A stretch of 64,000 bases of DNA from Halorussus litoreus (GCF_003382685.1 NZ_KZ859504.1:79265-143264), one strand, 5' to 3'; counted from the first letter of the stretch, positions 41,631 through 50,488 are shown. Made by a program: numbers and translations. The notes: a model not told the origin generated them from the letters alone.

Positions 41631-42467
41631 CTACGCGTCATTCCAATCAACACAACTCACACAAACTGGGATAAGATTTGACCGCACATATGCACCTTTT
41701 GGGTTAATACGACGAATAGTCAACTCAGCATCGCTTGACCCACATATTTGGCACGTTCTTGAGTGTCGCTTTACTACTTGGTAGAATATCCTTGCTCGGT
41801 GTTTCCATGAGACTTCCTTGACAGATTTTCCAGCATTATCAATTTCAGAACTGACATCAACGCCAAGACCATCACCCTTTCCATGATTACAAAGGCGACA
41901 AAGAACCTGTAAGTTATCCATTTTGTTAGTTCCAAACGTCGATACAGGCTCAATGTGATCAACTTCTGGGGTATGTCGGAGTTCTGTTTTTGGATGATAT
42001 GGCTTATACATATCTCTTTCATCAGATGTTCGTGGCTCAGATGAAAAGTCTACGTGGCAGTGTGCACATTGGTTATTCTGCTTCTTTAGGAGTCGATTTT
42101 TAAAGCTAGTTACCGATTTCCGTCCTTCCTCCCACACGTCAAGTGTTTTTGATAATTCCCTACTTAATTCATCAGCATCATCTTCTTCGAAGCTAAATGA
42201 ATCCTCCAAGTATTCTTTTATGATACGGTGGCGAGATTTCCTACTCTGTGGGTCGTGATTGAAAGCCTCTCTTGGGCACAGATGTCCTGCTAACCGAAGT
42301 CGAACCTCGTATTTCTGAATGGACTTAAGATCATTATGAGCATCAATCAATTCAGCTGCTCTTTTCACCGCATATTCTTGGTACTCTTCATTAAAATCGT
42401 CTCCTAGATCAGGGTCACCGAGCAAAACCCGATACAGCAAGGCATCGAGAGAAGATTTCATAGACAC
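41631..42467 (-). CDS. HNH endonuclease
   Basis: The 278-aa protein has a central HNH/McrA-like unit: CAHCHVDF, then VDHIEPVSTFGTNKMDNLQV ending in LCRLCNHGKG, giving two CxxC pairs around DHI and N. A further CQICG...CVSCV pair near the C-terminus forms another zinc-binding finger. The N-terminal 120 residues are helical and may recognise DNA. Its start is contiguous with the stop of the DGQHR gene upstream, so the two form one operon. Such pairs occur in modification-dependent or phosphorothioate-type defence; here it could cut unmodified DNA. It is AT-rich compared with its neighbours. Confidence 0.8.
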   Translation of the reverse strand: MSMKSSLDALLYRVLLGDPDLGDDFNEEYQEYAVKRAAELIDAHNDLKSIQKYEVRLRLAGHLCPREAFNHDPQSRKSRHRIIKEYLEDSFSFEEDDADELSRELSKTLDVWEEGRKSVTSFKNRLLKKQNNQCAHCHVDFSSEPRTSDERDMYKPYHPKTELRHTPEVDHIEPVSTFGTNKMDNLQVLCRLCNHGKGDGLGVDVSSEIDNAGKSVKEVSWKHRARIFYQVVKRHSRTCQICGSSDAELTIRRINPKGAYVRSNLIPVCVSCVDWNDA

Positions 42468-43853
42468 CTAATTAGTATCTCTGAAAAGTTTCAGTTTCCC
42501 GATTTGAGCACCAGACATTGCTTTTTCCATCTGTTCTTTAAATAGGTCATGACCATCACTCGTATCTAATCCACTCATCTGCCACTCTCTCGTGAAGAAC
42601 TCCTCTGGCAGGTCTTCAAGGGTGTTCTCTACTGCACCTTCCAAATTCTCATGATTGGCGAATAGTTGATCCTTCCCAAGCTCATCAGTGTACAATCTAT
42701 TCAGGGGCTTTAGGCGCTCAAGCACCAATTCTTGTAGTTGTAGTAGAGTGACTTTTTGCAAAATCTGTCCTTCACCCTCTTCAACTGCTTCTTCCCATGC
42801 ATCTTGATAGACTTCTTTAATAGCCCGCCAGAAGGCATAGAAGGTTTTCAATCTATAGTCGAATTCTGGGTCGGGGTCCCAATCGTCTACGTCAGCATAT
42901 AATGGACGGAACTTTGATCCCATTTTCACAAAGTCCATAACGACTTGATGAGCAACATTCTCATCAATTACACCTTGACTGTCTTCAAGCCCAAAGTCGA
43001 TGAGATTTGCAAAAGGAGAGTCTGGATTTCTGTGCATTCTAAACGTCAATTGGGCTTCTTCGGCACGCACACCGGCATCCCGGAATCGCTCATACAAATC
43101 CTCAATTTCCGCATTTGTAAGTGAGGTGCTTACTGTCGCCCGGAGTTCAGTCTTTTTTAACGGTCTAGCCTTATTATTGACTACATAAAAGTGGAAAACT
43201 TGTTCGCTCTCACTCATTCCCGGCATCAAGACAACGGGGAATTTGACATCGAAATCAGCAATCTCTTTTGCTCCGAATACACGGTGCTGACCGTCAAGAA
43301 TTCGGCCAGGGCGTGAAACCCCTGTTACATAGTCTCGAACTGCTTCCTGCCTTTCTTCTGGTAATTCTTCAAAATTCTCATTAGCTCGTTTCAACTCTTT
43401 TGTTAGTTCTGCTAGATATGAGGATGGGATAGAACGGTCCTCTTCTTCAGGGTCGTCCCCGTCACTCTCGTCTTGATCGACGAATTCCTGTTCATCTTCA
43501 TCAAGACGCGAATAAAATGACTGGTAGGTATCTTCAATAAGTGTGTCTAGATCACGCTCTTCATACGAAATTTCAACATCAACTATGTTCCCGTCTTCAT
43601 CTACTGTGATAGCGTCATCACCGACTGCAACAAGAAGTGCACCCGGAATGACGTTATTTTCATCCAATTCAAGGAAATCTTTGATCTTCTTATGGCGACT
43701 GCTTAATTCTCGCTGGTATCCAGCCATGAAATCTGCCTTTTTTCTGGGTACATCAGCCCAATCTAGCAATTCTTCAGCAGGAACCTGTAGCATATATAAC
43801 GATGGAGCGTCCGGTTTCTGCTGAACTTTCATTCCTTGGTACTGAAATTCCAT
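42468..43853 (-). CDS. DGQHR-domain protein (DndB/DpdB-type)
   Basis: The 461-aa protein contains ILDGQHRVFGAKE near residue 190, followed by FPVVLMPGMSESEQVFHFYV and the conserved VNNKARPLKKTELRA. This is the DGQHR family shared by DndB, the regulator of DNA phosphorothioation, and DpdB, an ATPase needed with DpdA for inserting preQ0 into DNA. It is operonic with the HNH gene. With a DpdA-like protein in the same element, a DpdB role is attractive, but the gene lies 10 kb from it and DGQHR proteins also occur elsewhere. Its ATG is only 55 bp from the right end of the element, so its promoter lies at or across the junction. Confidence 0.78.
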   Translation of the reverse strand: MEFQYQGMKVQQKPDAPSLYMLQVPAEELLDWADVPRKKADFMAGYQRELSSRHKKIKDFLELDENNVIPGALLVAVGDDAITVDEDGNIVDVEISYEERDLDTLIEDTYQSFYSRLDEDEQEFVDQDESDGDDPEEEDRSIPSSYLAELTKELKRANENFEELPEERQEAVRDYVTGVSRPGRILDGQHRVFGAKEIADFDVKFPVVLMPGMSESEQVFHFYVVNNKARPLKKTELRATVSTSLTNAEIEDLYERFRDAGVRAEEAQLTFRMHRNPDSPFANLIDFGLEDSQGVIDENVAHQVVMDFVKMGSKFRPLYADVDDWDPDPEFDYRLKTFYAFWRAIKEVYQDAWEEAVEEGEGQILQKVTLLQLQELVLERLKPLNRLYTDELGKDQLFANHENLEGAVENTLEDLPEEFFTREWQMSGLDTSDGHDLFKEQMEKAMSGAQIGKLKLFRDTN

Positions 43854-43899
43854 ACCCGATGGTGATGTGCCACTCCCATAACAATGTTACTAGCACATT

Positions 43900-43915
43900 T
43901 TCGTTTCCGATGCTC
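43900..43915 (+). other. attR: element arm TTCGTTTCC plus core GATGCTC
   Basis: The arm is at 43900-43908 and the core at 43909-43915; host sequence (TCGGGCGGG) follows. Joined to the left end in a circle, the arms and single core make a perfectly symmetric site. The uninterrupted host site would be the core flanked by GACCAGCGG and TCGGGCGGG. Confidence 0.88.
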
Positions 43916-44269
43916 TCGGGCGGGCCGGCGATGACCTACGTGCCGGAGATCCGCGGGAGCCCGACGAACAAGATCGCCTTCACGGGGTATCAGGTCGAGG
44001 GGACGCCCGGCCGGGAACTGCTCGACACCGGGCGGGCCGAGATCGACGGGCGGGTGATGCCCGTGAGCGCGCAGGTCGAGCAGTACGACTTCTCGGCGCA
44101 CGCCGACCGCGAGGGTCTGCTGGCGTTCCTGAACGACTACCGCGACGCCCGAGTCCTGGTGAACCACGGCGACAGGTGCGAGGCGTTCGCAGAGGAGCTA
44201 CGCGACGATGGATTCGATGCGAGCGCGCCGGGACTCGGTGACACCGCCGAGTTCGCGGGTGAAAAGTGA
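43910..44269 (+). pseudogene. Beta-CASP MBL-fold ribonuclease, 3' part of split gene
   Basis: The reading resumes the interrupted protein at SGML/SGGPAMTYVPEIRG and runs to the stop, containing beta-CASP motifs B (FSAHADREG) and C (VNHGD). It continues in the same frame and composition as the 5' part at 739. An ATG inside the attachment core (43910) is in frame, so a 119-residue fragment could be translated, but it lacks the metal-binding half and should be inactive. The open frame extending upstream to 43802 is element DNA read by chance. Confidence 0.9.
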
Positions 44270-44304
44270 GGAGTTCGACGTGAGGAGTCCAGTTCAGTAG
44301 CGTT

Positions 44305-44958
44305 TCACAGCACCCGAAACACGCGAACCGTGTCGCGCTTGCCGGGCTCGCAGAGCAGTTGCGCGAGTCCGAGCGACGAGAACACCTCCTTCCAGTTGCG
44401 GTGATACAGCGGGAAGTCGTCGTGGACGCAGCTCACCTCCCGGCCCTCGCGGCCCCGGCGGGGGCTGTTGCCCTCGTTCTCGGCGGTGATGAGCAGGTCG
44501 CTGCTGACGCGAGCGAGTTCCTCGAACGCCCACGCGTTGTCGGGGTGGACGTGCTGGAGCGTCTCGACCGAGTACACCACGTCGAACTCGTCGTCGGGCA
44601 TCTCCGGGACGAGGTCCTCTATCGCGCCGGTGTGGAACCGTCCGGTCTCTGCGAGTCGGGGGTAGTGGTCGGCCATCACGTCGAACGACTCGTCGTTGAT
44701 GTCGATGCCGGTGAGGTTCTCGTACCGCTCGTCCAGCAGTCCGGCGAGGTGGCGGCCGGAGCTACAGCCGACTTCGAGGATGGCGGCGTCGCGGTCGACG
44801 TAGTGGTCGAAGATGGCCGTAAGGCGCTCGGTCACCTCGTTCGGCCCGATGTCGGCGTAGTAGGCGGGCGAGAACTCCTCGGAGCGGTCGGCCCAGTACC
44901 GGTGATTGTCCTCCGGCGAGTGGTCGTCCCCTGGTCGATGCTCGTCCTCGGGTTCCAT
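44305..44958 (-). CDS. Class I SAM-dependent methyltransferase
   Basis: From ATG 44958 (MEPEDEHRPGD) the protein has 217 residues. AILEVGCSSGRHL is methyltransferase motif I; LTGIDINDESFDVMADHYPR and FDVVYSVETLQHVHPDNAWA are the acidic-loop and post-motif regions of UbiE-type small-molecule methyltransferases. The substrate is unknown. The start is chosen because upstream sequence in the same frame is Arg/His-rich shadow of the divergent region. Confidence 0.8.
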   Translation of the reverse strand: MEPEDEHRPGDDHSPEDNHRYWADRSEEFSPAYYADIGPNEVTERLTAIFDHYVDRDAAILEVGCSSGRHLAGLLDERYENLTGIDINDESFDVMADHYPRLAETGRFHTGAIEDLVPEMPDDEFDVVYSVETLQHVHPDNAWAFEELARVSSDLLITAENEGNSPRRGREGREVSCVHDDFPLYHRNWKEVFSSLGLAQLLCEPGKRDTVRVFRVL

Positions 44959-45032
44959 ACGTGATGGGCAAGAGCGCGCCGGATAAAGAGTTCGCGGAGT
45001 CGGTCCGGAAAACCAGCAGCGCCGCAGCCGCC

Positions 45033-46268
45033 TCAGGCCTCGTCGAGCAGTGTCTCCGCGAGCTTGGGAACGAAGGTCCCCACGTCGGTCACCATCCCGA
45101 TGGCCTGCGCGCTCCCGCGGTCGAGCAGTTGGGTCACCGTCGCGGGGTTGATGTCCACGCAGACGACCGGCGTCGTCGACGGTAGGCAGTTGCCCACCGC
45201 GACCGAGTGGAGCAGCGTCGAGAGCATCACCACCATGTCGGCCTCGTGGGCCTGCTCGCGGATGGCGTTCTGGGCCTCGACCGCGTCGGTGACGGTGTCC
45301 GGGAGCGGGCCGTCGTCCCGGATGGAGCCCGCGAGGACGTACGGTACGTCGTTCGTGACGCACTCGTACATCACGCCCTCCTCGACGATGCCCTGCTCGA
45401 CCGCCGGCTCGATGCCCCCGGCGCGGATGATCCTGCTGATGGTATAGATGTGGTGCTTGTGGCCCTTCCGCGGGCTCTCCAGGGTCTCGACGTCCATGCC
45501 GAGCGAGGTGCCGTACTGACCGCGTTCGAGGTCGTGGACCGCGAAGCCGTTGCCCGCCGACAGCGCGTCGACGTACCCCTCGCGCACGAGGCGGGCCAGC
45601 GCGTCGCCCGCGCCCGAGTGGACGACCGCGGGACCCGCGACCGCCAGCACCGACCCGCCGTCGGCCTTCGTCTCGGCGATGGCCTCGGCGATCTGTCGGA
45701 TGAGTGATTCCGAGGGGCGCTCGGGCGAGACGCCGCCCTGCATGAACCCGAACGGCCCCGAGGACCCCCGCGGGCGCTCGGGCGGGTCCACGCGGACGCC
45801 GGCCTCGTCGGTCACCACGAGGTCGCCCTCCTCGATGGCGTTCAGGACCTTCGTGTACGCGCGCGGCCCGGTTTCACCGTCCGCTTCGACCACGATAGCA
45901 CAGTCCATCTCGATGCGCTCGACGGGGAGCCACTCGCCCTCGTAGCGGACCTTCGTCGGGTGATTGGTCGTCGAGTAGAACCCCTGCGGGACCACCATGT
46001 CCGCGGGCGCGGGCTTCAGCGTCGCGTCCGGCGGGTCCGAGAGGTGCGCGCCGCTCTGGTGGAGTTCGTGGAGGATCTCCCGAAGCGACTCCTCGTCGTC
46101 GGCCGTCACCGTCATCCGGCAGTACGACTCGGCGTCCTTGTGCTCGCCCACATCGAACTCCTCGACGTCGAAGTTGCCGCCCAGATCCATCACCACGCCG
46201 AAGCACCGCTGCATCATCCCCGAGTCGATGATGTGGCCCTCGAGTTCGACCGTGCGTGCGACAGTCAT
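45033..46268 (-). CDS. TIGR00300-type ornithine cyclodeaminase-like protein
   Basis: The 411-aa protein starts MTVARTVELEGHIIDSGMMQ. The sequence pattern (VEEFDVGEHKDAESYCRMTV, later GGSVLAVAGPAVVHSGAG and VCVDINPATVTQLLDRGSAQ) is that of the archaeal/actinobacterial family with an N-terminal LOR/SDH domain and a C-terminal deoxyhypusine synthase-like fold. Members make proline from ornithine. ATG 46268 is preferred; the frame is open to 46298. It is a single gene of normal host composition. Confidence 0.75.
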   Translation of the reverse strand: MTVARTVELEGHIIDSGMMQRCFGVVMDLGGNFDVEEFDVGEHKDAESYCRMTVTADDEESLREILHELHQSGAHLSDPPDATLKPAPADMVVPQGFYSTTNHPTKVRYEGEWLPVERIEMDCAIVVEADGETGPRAYTKVLNAIEEGDLVVTDEAGVRVDPPERPRGSSGPFGFMQGGVSPERPSESLIRQIAEAIAETKADGGSVLAVAGPAVVHSGAGDALARLVREGYVDALSAGNGFAVHDLERGQYGTSLGMDVETLESPRKGHKHHIYTISRIIRAGGIEPAVEQGIVEEGVMYECVTNDVPYVLAGSIRDDGPLPDTVTDAVEAQNAIREQAHEADMVVMLSTLLHSVAVGNCLPSTTPVVCVDINPATVTQLLDRGSAQAIGMVTDVGTFVPKLAETLLDEA

Positions 46269-46381
46269 CGTCCGATGGACGGGCGAGCGAGCAATCAAGG
46301 TTGTGCTGGCGGCCGTTCTTCGCGGACGGGTTCCTCGGTTGGATCGGAACCAGTTCGGTCGAAGCGACTCGGGACGACGTG

Positions 46382-49300
46382 CTACCGACCGACGGCCCCT
46401 GCGACCTTCTCGATTGGATGGGGCGGCTCGTCGCTGGCCCCCTCGCGGTCACCCAGCTGCGTCCGGCAGGACGCGCCGGGCGCGACCACGAGGTCCCCGT
46501 CGCTGTCGTCGACCTGCTCGAACAGGATCTCGCCGATGGCCCGGCTCATCGAGAAGTGCTCGGCCTCGTAGCCGAAGCTGCCGGCCATCCCGCAACAGCC
46601 CGAGTCGAGCGGGTCCACGTCGTAGCCCGCCGCGTCGAGGACCGCCGCGGCGTGGTGGTCCTTCTTGGTCGCCTTCTGGTGGCAGTGGCCGTGGTAGGTC
46701 AGCGACTCGTCGGGCGCGTCGAAGTCGAGGTCGGCGGTGAGCTCGAAGCGGTCGAGATATTCCAGTACGCCGTAGGTGTTGGCCGCCACGCGCTCGACCT
46801 CGGGACCGGACAGCAGATCGAGGTAGTCCGACTGGAACATCACCGCGTCGGAGGGTTCGACCAGCACCACGTCCCAGCCGTCCCGGACCTTCGGCGTGAG
46901 GGCGTCGACGTTCTGCGCGGCGCGCTCGCGGGACTTGTCGAGAAAGCCCTTCGAGTGAGCGGGACGTCCCGTCGAGGTGACGCCCGCGGGAATCCGGACC
47001 CGGACGCCCGCGGCTTCGAGGACCCGGACCGCGGCCTTGCCCGCTTCCGGATGGTTGTAGTTGGTGTAGGCGTCGGGGAACAGCGCGACCTTCCGGGCCG
47101 CGTCGGCCTCCGAGACTCGCGGCCCGCCGCGCGCCTCGAACCAGTCGGTGAAGCTCTCGCGGTGGAACGTCGGGAGGCTCCGCTCGCTGGCGATGCCGAC
47201 CGTCTTCTCCAGCACGGTGCGGGCTCCCGGCAGTTCGCTCGCCCAGTTCGAGAGCGGCGCGAGGGCCGACCCGACCGCGTTGAGCCGGCCGATCTCCGAG
47301 AAGAGGCGTTCGCGGAGGCTCGCGCCGTGCTCGTCGTGGTGGGCGTGCTCGACCTCGGCCTTGAGCTTGGCCATGTCGACCTCGCTCGGGCAGTCGCGCT
47401 TGCAGCCCTTGCAGCCGATGCAGAGGTCCATCACCTCGGCCATGAACTCCGTATCGGTCGCCGCCGTCGTCTCCGCGGGTGAGGCTCGCTCCGAAGCGGC
47501 GGCGTTCGCCGCCTCCAAATCCCCGCTCATCGCCTGCCGGAGCAGGTTCGCGCGACCCCGCGTGGCGGTGCTCTCCTCGTCGGCGGCCCGATAGGTCGGA
47601 CACATCACGCCGCCGGTGGTGTCCTGCTGGCCGCGACAGCCCGCGCAGCCGTGACAGAGTTCGACCATCCCCTGGAAGCCGTTCTCGTTCTCCCAGTTCA
47701 GCGCGGGGTCCAACCCCGCGTCGAACTCGTAGTCGGGGCTGAACCGCAGGTTCTCGGTCATGTCCACGTCGCCGCAGACGTTGCCGGGGTTGAGCAGCCA
47801 GTCGGGGTCGAACGCGGTCTTGAGGTCGCAGAAGAGGGTCCAGACGTGCTCGCCGTACAGCTTCCGGTTCCACTGAGTCCGAGCCCGGCCGTCGCCGTGC
47901 TCGCCCGACACCGACCCGCCGTACTCGACCACCAGGTCGGTGACGGCGTCGGAGACCGACTCCATCTGGTCGACGCCCGCCGGACTCTTGGTGTCGACGA
48001 GCGGGCGCATGTGCATGCAGCCGGGACCCGCGTGGGCGTAGAAGCTCGCGAACGTGTCGTTGTCTTCGAGCACCTGCTGGAAGTCGGCCACGTAGTCGGC
48101 GAGGTTCTCGGTCGGCACCGCGGTGTCCTCGATGAACGAGATGTGCTTCGCGTCGGAGGTCCGCGAGAGCAGAATCGGCAGTCCCGACTTCCGGAGCTTC
48201 CAGAGCTGGGCGCGCTCGTCGGCGTCGTACGCCTCCAGCGCGTCGAACGCGCGCTTTCCCTCGCGCGGTTCGTCGCTTTCGGACCGCTCGCCGGTCCCGC
48301 CGACCCGGTCGGCGAGCAGATCGGCGACCTGCTCGCGGCCGTGAGCCTCGTCGTCGGCGTAGAACTCCACGAGCAGAGCGGTCCCGGTCCCCTCGGGGAG
48401 CCGTGCGACCACGTCCGAGAACTCCTCGGTGTCCCGCGCGAGGTCGATGAGCACGTCGTCGATGGCCTCGACGGCCGCGGGGTCGTGGTTCCGGACGATG
48501 TCGTCCACGTCTGCCATCGCGTCGAGCAGGTCGGGATACGTCAGCAGCGCGACCGACTTCGTCTCGGGCACGGGTTCGAGCGAGACGGTCGCCTCGGTGA
48601 CGACACCGAGGGTGCCCTCGCTCCCCGCGAGCAGGCGCGCGAGGTTGACAGTGCCGGACTTTGCTTCCGATACCAGCCTGTCGAGGTTGTACCCCGAGAC
48701 GTTCCGCTTGAGCTGCGGGTACACGTCGCGGACCGTCTCGGCCTCCTCGTCGACGATGCGGGCGACCGCAGCGTAGATTCGGGATTCGAGGTCGGCGTCC
48801 GCGTCGTCCTCGCCGTCGGCCGCGTCGGCGCGCTCGCGGAGTTCGTCGAGGCCCACCTCGCCGAAGGTCGTGACCGTGCCGTCCGCGAGGACGACCTCGC
48901 ACTCCTCGACGTAGGCGTCGGTCTTGCCGTACTTCAGCGAGTGGGCTCCGGTGGAGTTGTTGCCGATAGCGCCGCCGACGGTGCTGCGGTCGCCGGCCGC
49001 GGGGTCGGGCGCGAACTTCAGCCCGTGGGGTTCGAGTTCGGCGTTCAGGTCGGCGAGCACGGCCCCGGCCTCCATTCGGGCGAGTCGGTCGTCGGGCCGC
49101 ACGTCGAGCAGGTCGCTCATGTAGTTCGTCAGGTCGAGGACGACCGCCTCGTTGACGGTCTGCCCGGCGAGGCTGGTCCCGCCGCCGCGGGGGAGGACTG
49201 GAATCTCGCGTTCCGCGCAGTACTCGACGACCGCGGCCACGTCGTCGGTCGAGGTCGGCAGGACGACCCCGACCGGCGTCACCTCGTAGGCGCTGGCGTC

Positions 49301-49507
49301 GGTCGCGTACAGTTCGCGCGTGTACTCGTCGAAGCGGACGTCGCCGTCGACGCGTGCGACGAGGTTGGCCACGAAGTCGGCGCGTGCTTCCTCGCCGCCG
49401 AGGTGCTCCTCGCCGCCGACGTAGTCGTAGTCCGCACGGGGGTCCGCGGCGGGGTCGTCGGCCCCATCCGACCCGGGAGAGTCGGCCGGCGTGTCGTGTG
49501 TAGCCAT
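46382..49507 (-). CDS. FAD-linked oxidase/Fe-S oxidoreductase fusion (D-lactate dehydrogenase type)
   Basis: The 1041-aa protein combines three parts. Residues about 40-560 are an FAD_binding_4/FAD-oxidase C unit (VLPRGGGTSLAG, GAIGNNSTGAHSLKYGKT, LAGSEGTLGVV, SGEHGDGRARTQW) as in GlcD and Dld. Two 4Fe-4S motifs follow (CHGCAGC, CIGCKGCKRDCP). Two CCG domains close the protein (HCHQKATKK, GCCGMAGSFGYE), as in GlpC/GlcF. It should oxidise D-lactate, glycolate or a related 2-hydroxy acid and pass electrons to the membrane chain. The 2-hydroxyacid dehydrogenase gene 9 bp upstream supports a hydroxy-acid role. The long Arg-rich frames on both strands here are shadows. Confidence 0.9.
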   Translation of the reverse strand: MATHDTPADSPGSDGADDPAADPRADYDYVGGEEHLGGEEARADFVANLVARVDGDVRFDEYTRELYATDASAYEVTPVGVVLPTSTDDVAAVVEYCAEREIPVLPRGGGTSLAGQTVNEAVVLDLTNYMSDLLDVRPDDRLARMEAGAVLADLNAELEPHGLKFAPDPAAGDRSTVGGAIGNNSTGAHSLKYGKTDAYVEECEVVLADGTVTTFGEVGLDELRERADAADGEDDADADLESRIYAAVARIVDEEAETVRDVYPQLKRNVSGYNLDRLVSEAKSGTVNLARLLAGSEGTLGVVTEATVSLEPVPETKSVALLTYPDLLDAMADVDDIVRNHDPAAVEAIDDVLIDLARDTEEFSDVVARLPEGTGTALLVEFYADDEAHGREQVADLLADRVGGTGERSESDEPREGKRAFDALEAYDADERAQLWKLRKSGLPILLSRTSDAKHISFIEDTAVPTENLADYVADFQQVLEDNDTFASFYAHAGPGCMHMRPLVDTKSPAGVDQMESVSDAVTDLVVEYGGSVSGEHGDGRARTQWNRKLYGEHVWTLFCDLKTAFDPDWLLNPGNVCGDVDMTENLRFSPDYEFDAGLDPALNWENENGFQGMVELCHGCAGCRGQQDTTGGVMCPTYRAADEESTATRGRANLLRQAMSGDLEAANAAASERASPAETTAATDTEFMAEVMDLCIGCKGCKRDCPSEVDMAKLKAEVEHAHHDEHGASLRERLFSEIGRLNAVGSALAPLSNWASELPGARTVLEKTVGIASERSLPTFHRESFTDWFEARGGPRVSEADAARKVALFPDAYTNYNHPEAGKAAVRVLEAAGVRVRIPAGVTSTGRPAHSKGFLDKSRERAAQNVDALTPKVRDGWDVVLVEPSDAVMFQSDYLDLLSGPEVERVAANTYGVLEYLDRFELTADLDFDAPDESLTYHGHCHQKATKKDHHAAAVLDAAGYDVDPLDSGCCGMAGSFGYEAEHFSMSRAIGEILFEQVDDSDGDLVVAPGASCRTQLGDREGASDEPPHPIEKVAGAVGR

Positions 49508-49516
49508 CTGTGCGAG

Positions 49517-50488
49517 TTATTGTGCCTCGGGGGCAAGTACTTGATTCTCGAACGCCTCGCCCGAGTCGAGTCGGTCGACGTTTTCCGCGACGATGTCGGC
49601 GAGTCGGTCCCAGTGGCGCGGGGTGTGACCGCCGGTGTGTGGCGTGACGAGGCAGTTCTCCAGATTCCAGAGCGGGTGGTCCTCGGGCAGCGGCTCGGGG
49701 TCGGTCACGTCGAGTGCCGCGCCCCGGATCTTGTTCGACCGGAGCGCCGACACCAGCGCGTCGGTGTCCACGATGGGGCCGCGGGCAGTGTTGACGACCA
49801 CCGCGTCCGGCGGCATCGTCGCCAGTTCGGCCTCGCTGACGAGCCCGCGAGTCGTGTCGTTGAGCGGGCACGCGATCACGACGTACTCGCTCCGGGCGAG
49901 TGCGTCGTGGATGGCGTCGTCGTCGAACCCGACGACCTCGTCGGTCGGCCCGCCCTTCGACGGCGTGTACCGGACGCCGACGGTGTCGACCTCGAACCCC
50001 TGGAGGCGCTGGACGACCGCCTGTCCGATGGAGCCGAGGCCGATCACGGTGACCGTGCTGTCGGTCAGTTCGCTCGACTGGAAGTGACGCCACTCGCGGT
50101 TCGACTTGCGTCGCCACCCCTCGTGGAGGCGCCGGGCGAACGTCAGCATATTGCCGATGGCCTGCTCGGCGATGCCCGGCGCGTGGATGCCGCCGGCGTT
50201 CGTCACCGCGACCCCGAGCTCGGCGAACGCGTCCATCGGCACGTGGTCGGTGCCGGCGAACGTACAGGCGAACAGTTCGAGCCGGTCGGCCGCGGCGAGC
50301 AACTCCTCGTCGAGATTTATTCCCGTGACCGCGCGGGCGTCGGCGACGAGTTCGCGCTCCTGTTTCGGAGTCCGGGCATGCGCGACCGTCCGGTCGGGGA
50401 GGCGCTCGCGCAGTCGCTCGGCGTACGTTTCCATCGACAGTCCTTCGGTCCCCTCTCGGAGGACGACGACGTCTGGGGTTTCCTGCAT
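49517..50488 (-). CDS. D-2-hydroxyacid dehydrogenase (NAD-dependent)
   Basis: The 323-aa protein has the Rossmann motif VIGLGSIGQAVVQRL and the family signature blocks VIACPLNDTTRGLVSEAELA, VVNTARGPIVDTDALVSALR and the catalytic His region VTPHTGGHTPRHW. Arg in NTARG and the following Glu (DPEPLPEDHPLW) are in place. It reduces 2-keto acids or oxidises D-2-hydroxy acids using NAD(H); the exact substrate is not visible. It is in one operon with the downstream FAD/Fe-S oxidase. Confidence 0.88.
   Translation of the reverse strand: MQETPDVVVLREGTEGLSMETYAERLRERLPDRTVAHARTPKQERELVADARAVTGINLDEELLAAADRLELFACTFAGTDHVPMDAFAELGVAVTNAGGIHAPGIAEQAIGNMLTFARRLHEGWRRKSNREWRHFQSSELTDSTVTVIGLGSIGQAVVQRLQGFEVDTVGVRYTPSKGGPTDEVVGFDDDAIHDALARSEYVVIACPLNDTTRGLVSEAELATMPPDAVVVNTARGPIVDTDALVSALRSNKIRGAALDVTDPEPLPEDHPLWNLENCLVTPHTGGHTPRHWDRLADIVAENVDRLDSGEAFENQVLAPEAQ

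Larger units (their letters stand above)
1629..43908. mobile_element. 42.3-kb integrated genomic element (integrase-type island) with defence cargo
   Basis: The element interrupts the beta-CASP gene: SGML ends at 1628 and the same motif resumes at 43909. Both junctions carry GATGCTC (1622-1628 and 43909-43915). The inner sequences are inverted: GGAAACGAA at the left and TTCGTTTCC at the right. Content: integrase operon near the left end, repressor, CARF regulator, seven-gene helicase/PLD operon, TGT-type DNA-modification genes, several candidate effectors, and a complete copy of the interrupted gene near the right end. GC content is visibly lower than the flanks and uneven: the outermost cargo (1709-3921, 37200-38800, 41600-43850) is the most AT-rich. 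No conjugation ATPase, relaxase or virion gene was recognised. Confidence 0.93.

Noticed and set aside
43802-43909. N-terminal extension of the 3' ribonuclease fragment
   Set aside because: It is element DNA antisense to the DGQHR gene's start and shows no relation to the beta-CASP protein.
1622-43915. DDE-type transposon with terminal inverted repeats and a 7-bp target duplication
   Set aside because: The ends also fit this model, but no DDE transposase is present, while a complete tyrosine recombinase is. The symmetric arms around one core are the expected attP of that enzyme.
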